Source of the DNA: Robiginitomaculum sp.
Lineage (GTDB): Bacteria > Pseudomonadota > Alphaproteobacteria > Caulobacterales > Maricaulaceae
Direction: 5' to 3'
Assembly (NCBI GenBank): GCA_026982235.1
Contig: JALSHM010000437.1
Coordinates: 1 to 9,083, forward strand
DNA: 9,083 nucleotides
Positions 6,024-9,083 of the stretch are shown piece by piece (the stretch's first letter is position 1; every line of letters starts with the position of its first letter). Under the pieces are notes generated by a model. It did no database searches and was not told the DNA's origin. It was given only the letters and a program-made list of their open reading frames with translations. The position numbers were made by a program, and so were the translations under genes.

Positions 6024-7478
6024 ATGCATAATTTAACAAAAGCCTTGCGTTCTTGGACGCTGTTACTTGCAGGTTCTGCCTTACTGGTAGGATGTTCAAC
6101 CATATCAAAAGTTACCGGTGCGGTGAACCCGTTTAACGGATCCGAAGAAGAGGGTCACGGCGAAATTCCTACTGACCCAGAACGCATATCCATTTTATCT
6201 TTGGACGAAACCCTGATAGTGACAGGCACAATGACGCCAGCCGATATTGTCTTGCCGCCCGTTTATACCAATGCGGATTGGCCACAATCTGGTGGCTATG
6301 CCAATCATACAGTCCAGCGCACAGACGCGCCGGGGAATTTATCGCGCCTGTGGCAGAAAAATATTGGTAAAGGTTCCTTTCGCAAGGGCAGGGTCGTTTC
6401 CTCGCCCGTTATAGCTGGTGGGCGTATCTATTCTATGGATGCAACAAACCGTGTTGTGGCTTTGGACGCCGAAACCGGAGCCAAGATTTGGGATTATAAA
6501 ATAACAGTTAAAAGCAAAGGCAAGACTAGGCGCGGGAAAACCAGTATTGTTGACCGTATCAAAGACCCGCTAACTTTGGCCGAAAAAGGCGGTAAAGATA
6601 AAGAAGCCGTTGGCGGCGGCGTGGCCGTAGCGGACGGGCGTGTCTATGTTACTTCTGGTTATGGGGTCATTATGGCGCTTGATGTTAGTAGTGGCGCTGA
6701 GGTCTGGAAAACCCGTACGCGCACACCAATCCATTCGGCGCCCACCGTCAAGGATGGTCGTTTGTTCGCGGTTTCTGATGATAATGAATTGTTTGCCCTA
6801 GATACGGCTACAGGTGATGTGCTTTGGACATATCAGGCGATTATCGAGACGGCGCGCATGTTAACATCACCCAGTCCGGCCGTGGTTGATGACGTGGTGA
6901 TAGCCCCATTTTCTTCCGGCGAAGTGGTAGCGCTCAAGGCACAAAACGGGGGCGTATTGTGGCAAGAAGCTCTCAGTCCTTCTGGTAATTTGACGCCACT
7001 GGCAACACTCAATGATATTGCTTCAGGCCCCGTCATAGCCGATGGTTATGTATTTGCTACAACTCAAAGCGGCGCATTTACCGCTTTCGATTTGCGCACA
7101 GGCCAACAAGTATGGAATCAGCCGGCTGGCTCTCTTGGTTTTCCTTTAGTGGTCGGAGATTTCGTCTATACGGTGACAACCGAGGGACAGGTGGTGTGTA
7201 TGTCCAAGGCGGACGGCACCGTAATTTGGCTCACACAGCTTAGGGTGTTCCAGAAAGAGAAAAAACGCAAAAAGCGTATTTCATGGGCTGGCCCCATCAT
7301 GGCTGGTGAACGCTTATTGATGATGAGTTCACGGGGTGAAGCGGTGGAGGTGAACCCTTATACGGGCGAAATACTCCGCACATTCAAATTGGCTGGTGAT
7401 ATTTATGTAGCACCGATTATTGCCAATAACACGGTCTATTATATTACCGATGATGCTAAATTAGTGGCACTACGCTAG
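6024..7478 (+). CDS. bamB: Outer-membrane protein assembly factor BamB (beta-propeller lipoprotein)
   Basis: BamB is the propeller lipoprotein of the BAM complex, which folds beta-barrel proteins into the outer membrane from the periplasmic side. The 484-residue product has a signal peptide with lipobox LVGC, so Cys24 is the lipid anchor, then a Ser/Pro/Gly-rich linker. From about residue 89 PQQ-like propeller repeats follow, with the recurring pattern VxALD-x2-TG-x3-W. I count VVALDAETGAKIW, IMALDVSSGAEVW, LFALDTATGDVLW, VVALKAQNGGVLW, FTAFDLRTGQQVW, VVCMSKADGTVIW and AVEVNPYTGEIL, consistent with an eight-bladed propeller. A Lys/Arg/Gly-rich insertion of about 33 residues (163-195) interrupts the first repeat unit, and a short KEKKRKKR stretch lies near residue 411. 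AGGA precedes the ATG. The gene follows yfgM by 2 nt and precedes der by 10 nt, the conserved order for this function. Confidence 0.95.
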   Translation: MHNLTKALRSWTLLLAGSALLVGCSTISKVTGAVNPFNGSEEEGHGEIPTDPERISILSLDETLIVTGTMTPADIVLPPVYTNADWPQSGGYANHTVQRTDAPGNLSRLWQKNIGKGSFRKGRVVSSPVIAGGRIYSMDATNRVVALDAETGAKIWDYKITVKSKGKTRRGKTSIVDRIKDPLTLAEKGGKDKEAVGGGVAVADGRVYVTSGYGVIMALDVSSGAEVWKTRTRTPIHSAPTVKDGRLFAVSDDNELFALDTATGDVLWTYQAIIETARMLTSPSPAVVDDVVIAPFSSGEVVALKAQNGGVLWQEALSPSGNLTPLATLNDIASGPVIADGYVFATTQSGAFTAFDLRTGQQVWNQPAGSLGFPLVVGDFVYTVTTEGQVVCMSKADGTVIWLTQLRVFQKEKKRKKRISWAGPIMAGERLLMMSSRGEAVEVNPYTGEILRTFKLAGDIYVAPIIANNTVYYITDDAKLVALR

Positions 7479-7488
7479 CCTAGCTAGA

Positions 7489-8916
7489 GTGAGTAATGTT
7501 ATGTGCCCGCCCAATAATAATGATAAAGATTTCCCCGAATATGCGGATGATGCGTTTGCGGACGACCTTGAAATAAGCTTTACGCCGCGTATTGCGGTGG
7601 TCGGGCGTCCTAATGTGGGCAAGTCGACTTTGTTCAACCGCATTGCGGGCAAGAAATTGGCTATTGTTGATGATACGCCGGGGGTCACAAGGGATCGCCG
7701 TGAAGCCAGTGCTGTGCTTGGCTATCAAGCTGTCACCATTATTGATACGGCTGGTTTTGAAGACGCGGTAGGCGAGCGCCTCGAAGCTCGAATGCGTGCC
7801 CAGACCGAAGAAGCGGTCAAGGCAGCTGATATCGTATTGTTTGTTTATGATGCCCGCGCGGGGGTAACGGGACTGGACGAGATTTTCGCAAAATTTATCC
7901 GCAAAACCGGAAAGCCGACCGTATTGGTCGCCAATAAGTGTGAGAGTAAGGCCTCTGTGCCGGGCGTTGGTGAGGGCTATGGTCTGGGCATGGGCACACC
8001 CATAGAGGTCGCCGCCGAGCATAATATTGGTATGATAGAACTGAACGAAGCCGTTGCTGAAAAACTGCAAGACGTGACGCCCGAAGCTGACCAAGCTATT
8101 GATACTTCCGAGGCGCCCGTGCGTATTGCTATAGTCGGGCGGCCAAATGCGGGCAAGTCGACCTTAATCAATCATCTCATTGGCTCTGACAGATTGCTCA
8201 CCGGCCCCGAAGCGGGCGTCACCCGTGATAGTATCACGGTTGAATGGGACTGGCATGGTAGGCGCGTGCAATTTCACGATACCGCAGGTCTGCGTAAGCG
8301 TGCCAAAGTGCAAGATAAGTTGGAGAAAATGTCAACGGCGGACACAATTCGTGCCATTAAATTCGCCCAAGTTGTTGTCCTGCTCATGGATACTAGAAGC
8401 GCCTTTGACAAACAGGACATGCAAATCGCTGATTTATGCGCCCGTGAAGGTCGCGCCTTGGTTATTGGGGCGACCTTTTGGGATGTTATAGAAAACCGTT
8501 CGGAAATGATGGCAATTATCCGCGAGAAAGCGGAGCGTTTATTGCCGCAATTACGCGGACTGCCCGTGATCTTTTTATCCGGCCTCACGGGTAAGGGCGT
8601 GGATAAATTATTTCCCGCCATTGAGCGTATTCAAATAGATTGGTCGGCACGGATAAAGACGCCAGACCTCAATGAATGGCTACGCCAAACCATAGCCCGC
8701 CACCCGCCGCCCGCAGATAAAGGCCGCCCGGTGAAGCTTAAATACATCACCCAAACCAAGACGCGCCCCCCAACATTTGTTATCAAATCGTCCCGCGCAG
8801 ACAGTGTGCCCGAAAGCTATAAACGCTATTTGGTCAATACATTGCGAACAGATTTTAATCTACCCGGCACCCCGATACGCATCCATATGCGATCAGGTGC
8901 AAACCCTTACGTTTAG
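7489..8916 (+). CDS. der: Ribosome-assembly GTPase Der (EngA)
   Basis: Der is an essential double-domain GTPase needed for 50S subunit maturation. The first G domain has GRPNVGKST (39-47), DTAGF (86-90) and NKCE (149-152). The second has GRPNAGKST (217-225) and DTAGL (264-268), then TFWD (329-332) where the guanine-specificity motif is usually NKWD, and SGLTG as its G5. The KH-like C-terminal domain (about 370-475) ends GANPYV. Length (475) is normal. The start is uncertain: GTG 7489 is the first in-frame start after the bamB stop, while ATG 7501 has GTGAG upstream at about 7 nt. Neither has a strong ribosome-binding site, which suits translational coupling to bamB. Either choice leaves an acidic leader (roughly 25-35 residues, many Asp/Glu) before the first P-loop, longer than in E. 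coli Der. Identity is certain; the effect of the altered G4 is open. Confidence 0.97.
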   Translation: MSNVMCPPNNNDKDFPEYADDAFADDLEISFTPRIAVVGRPNVGKSTLFNRIAGKKLAIVDDTPGVTRDRREASAVLGYQAVTIIDTAGFEDAVGERLEARMRAQTEEAVKAADIVLFVYDARAGVTGLDEIFAKFIRKTGKPTVLVANKCESKASVPGVGEGYGLGMGTPIEVAAEHNIGMIELNEAVAEKLQDVTPEADQAIDTSEAPVRIAIVGRPNAGKSTLINHLIGSDRLLTGPEAGVTRDSITVEWDWHGRRVQFHDTAGLRKRAKVQDKLEKMSTADTIRAIKFAQVVVLLMDTRSAFDKQDMQIADLCAREGRALVIGATFWDVIENRSEMMAIIREKAERLLPQLRGLPVIFLSGLTGKGVDKLFPAIERIQIDWSARIKTPDLNEWLRQTIARHPPPADKGRPVKLKYITQTKTRPPTFVIKSSRADSVPESYKRYLVNTLRTDFNLPGTPIRIHMRSGANPYV

Positions 8917-8998
8917 GGCCTTTTCGGTTTGATGTGAATCATAATATATCCTTACAATTTTTGCTTGCGGTTTTTGTTTGGATTGATTCTAAAGGGGT

Positions 8999-9083
8999 AT
9001 GAGCCGATCTTTTTCATTGTCACCGAGCGAACGTCGTGAACTTGCAGCTACTTTGCGCCGCCATAAAGAGGACGGATTGGTTG
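8999..9083 (+). CDS. 5' end of an unidentified gene, possibly a helix-turn-helix or IS630-type protein
   Basis: An ATG at 8999 opens a frame that continues to the right edge without a stop (28 complete codons, starting MSRSFSLSPSERRELAATLR). An in-frame TAA at 8990-8992 prevents an earlier start. AAAGGGG lies just 1 nt before the ATG, closer than usual, so a slightly later start such as the TTG at codon 7 cannot be excluded. The fragment is basic, polar and alpha-helical in character. The SPSERRELAATLRRH pattern recalls the N-terminus of helix-turn-helix proteins related to IS630 transposases, but 28 residues are too few to be sure. Two GANTC sites (8936-8940 and 8985-8989) lie in the 82-nt gap before it; no terminator hairpin follows der. 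Confidence 0.45.
   Translation, partial: MSRSFSLSPSERRELAATLRRHKEDGLV

Noticed and set aside
7480..8094. 204-codon minus-strand open frame opposite der
   Set aside because: It lies entirely across the conserved first GTPase domain of der in antisense and shows no family motif.
7618..8165. Repeated GGCAAGTCGAC sequence at two places in der
   Set aside because: These encode the two P-loops of the duplicated GTPase domains; the similarity is explained by the protein repeat.
1..9083. Search for CRISPR arrays, tRNAs, long direct repeats, phage or defence genes
   Set aside because: No regularly spaced repeats, tRNA-like cloverleaf or matching protein families were seen; almost all sequence is explained by housekeeping genes.

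Overview
The window looks like ordinary chromosomal DNA from an alphaproteobacterium of moderate GC content. Four things suggest this. The phosphomannomutase has an alphaproteobacterial-style FREYD and TASHN-x-NGWTG active-site region. A TPR protein, BamB and Der lie in a row directly behind panB. A perfect TTAA-N7-TTAA sequence (the CtrA full site) sits between two divergent genes, and GANTC sites (the CcrM methylation target) occur in intergenic DNA. A DmdC-type acyl-CoA dehydrogenase is common in marine members of the group, but the genus cannot be decided from sequence alone.

Layout. Positions 1-747 (minus) hold the N-terminal half of a phosphomannomutase/phosphoglucomutase that runs off the left edge. 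Positions 895-1287 (plus) encode a small, very basic, His/Tyr-rich lipoprotein or exported protein of unknown function. It converges on a lipoprotein-anchored class I cytochrome c (1348-1881, minus), with a hairpin terminator between them. A divergent intergenic region (1882-2040) holds the CtrA-like site and an inverted repeat. It is followed by a 102-residue glycine-rich membrane protein (2041-2349), which ends in a strong terminator with many G-U pairs.

From 2466 to the right edge all genes are on the plus strand. They are a DmdC-type acyl-CoA dehydrogenase (2466-4244), panB for pantothenate/CoA synthesis (4316-5131), a YfgM-like membrane TPR protein (5251-6021, TTG start), bamB (6024-7478) and der (7489-8916). 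The first bases of a further gene begin at 8999. The yfgM-bamB-der block is tightly packed, with gaps of 2 and 10 nt, and is almost certainly cotranscribed. It links cell-envelope work (periplasmic chaperone-type TPR, the BAM complex that inserts outer-membrane proteins) with a ribosome-assembly GTPase, as in the yfgM-bamB-der order of gammaproteobacteria.

No mobile element, CRISPR array, phage gene, defence system, tRNA or rRNA is evident, and I see no undescribed multi-gene system. The most noteworthy points are: a degenerate G4 motif (TFWD where NKWD is expected) in the second GTPase domain of Der; the CtrA-like site upstream of the cytochrome gene; a lysine-rich insertion in BamB; and two small secreted or membrane proteins with unusual composition.
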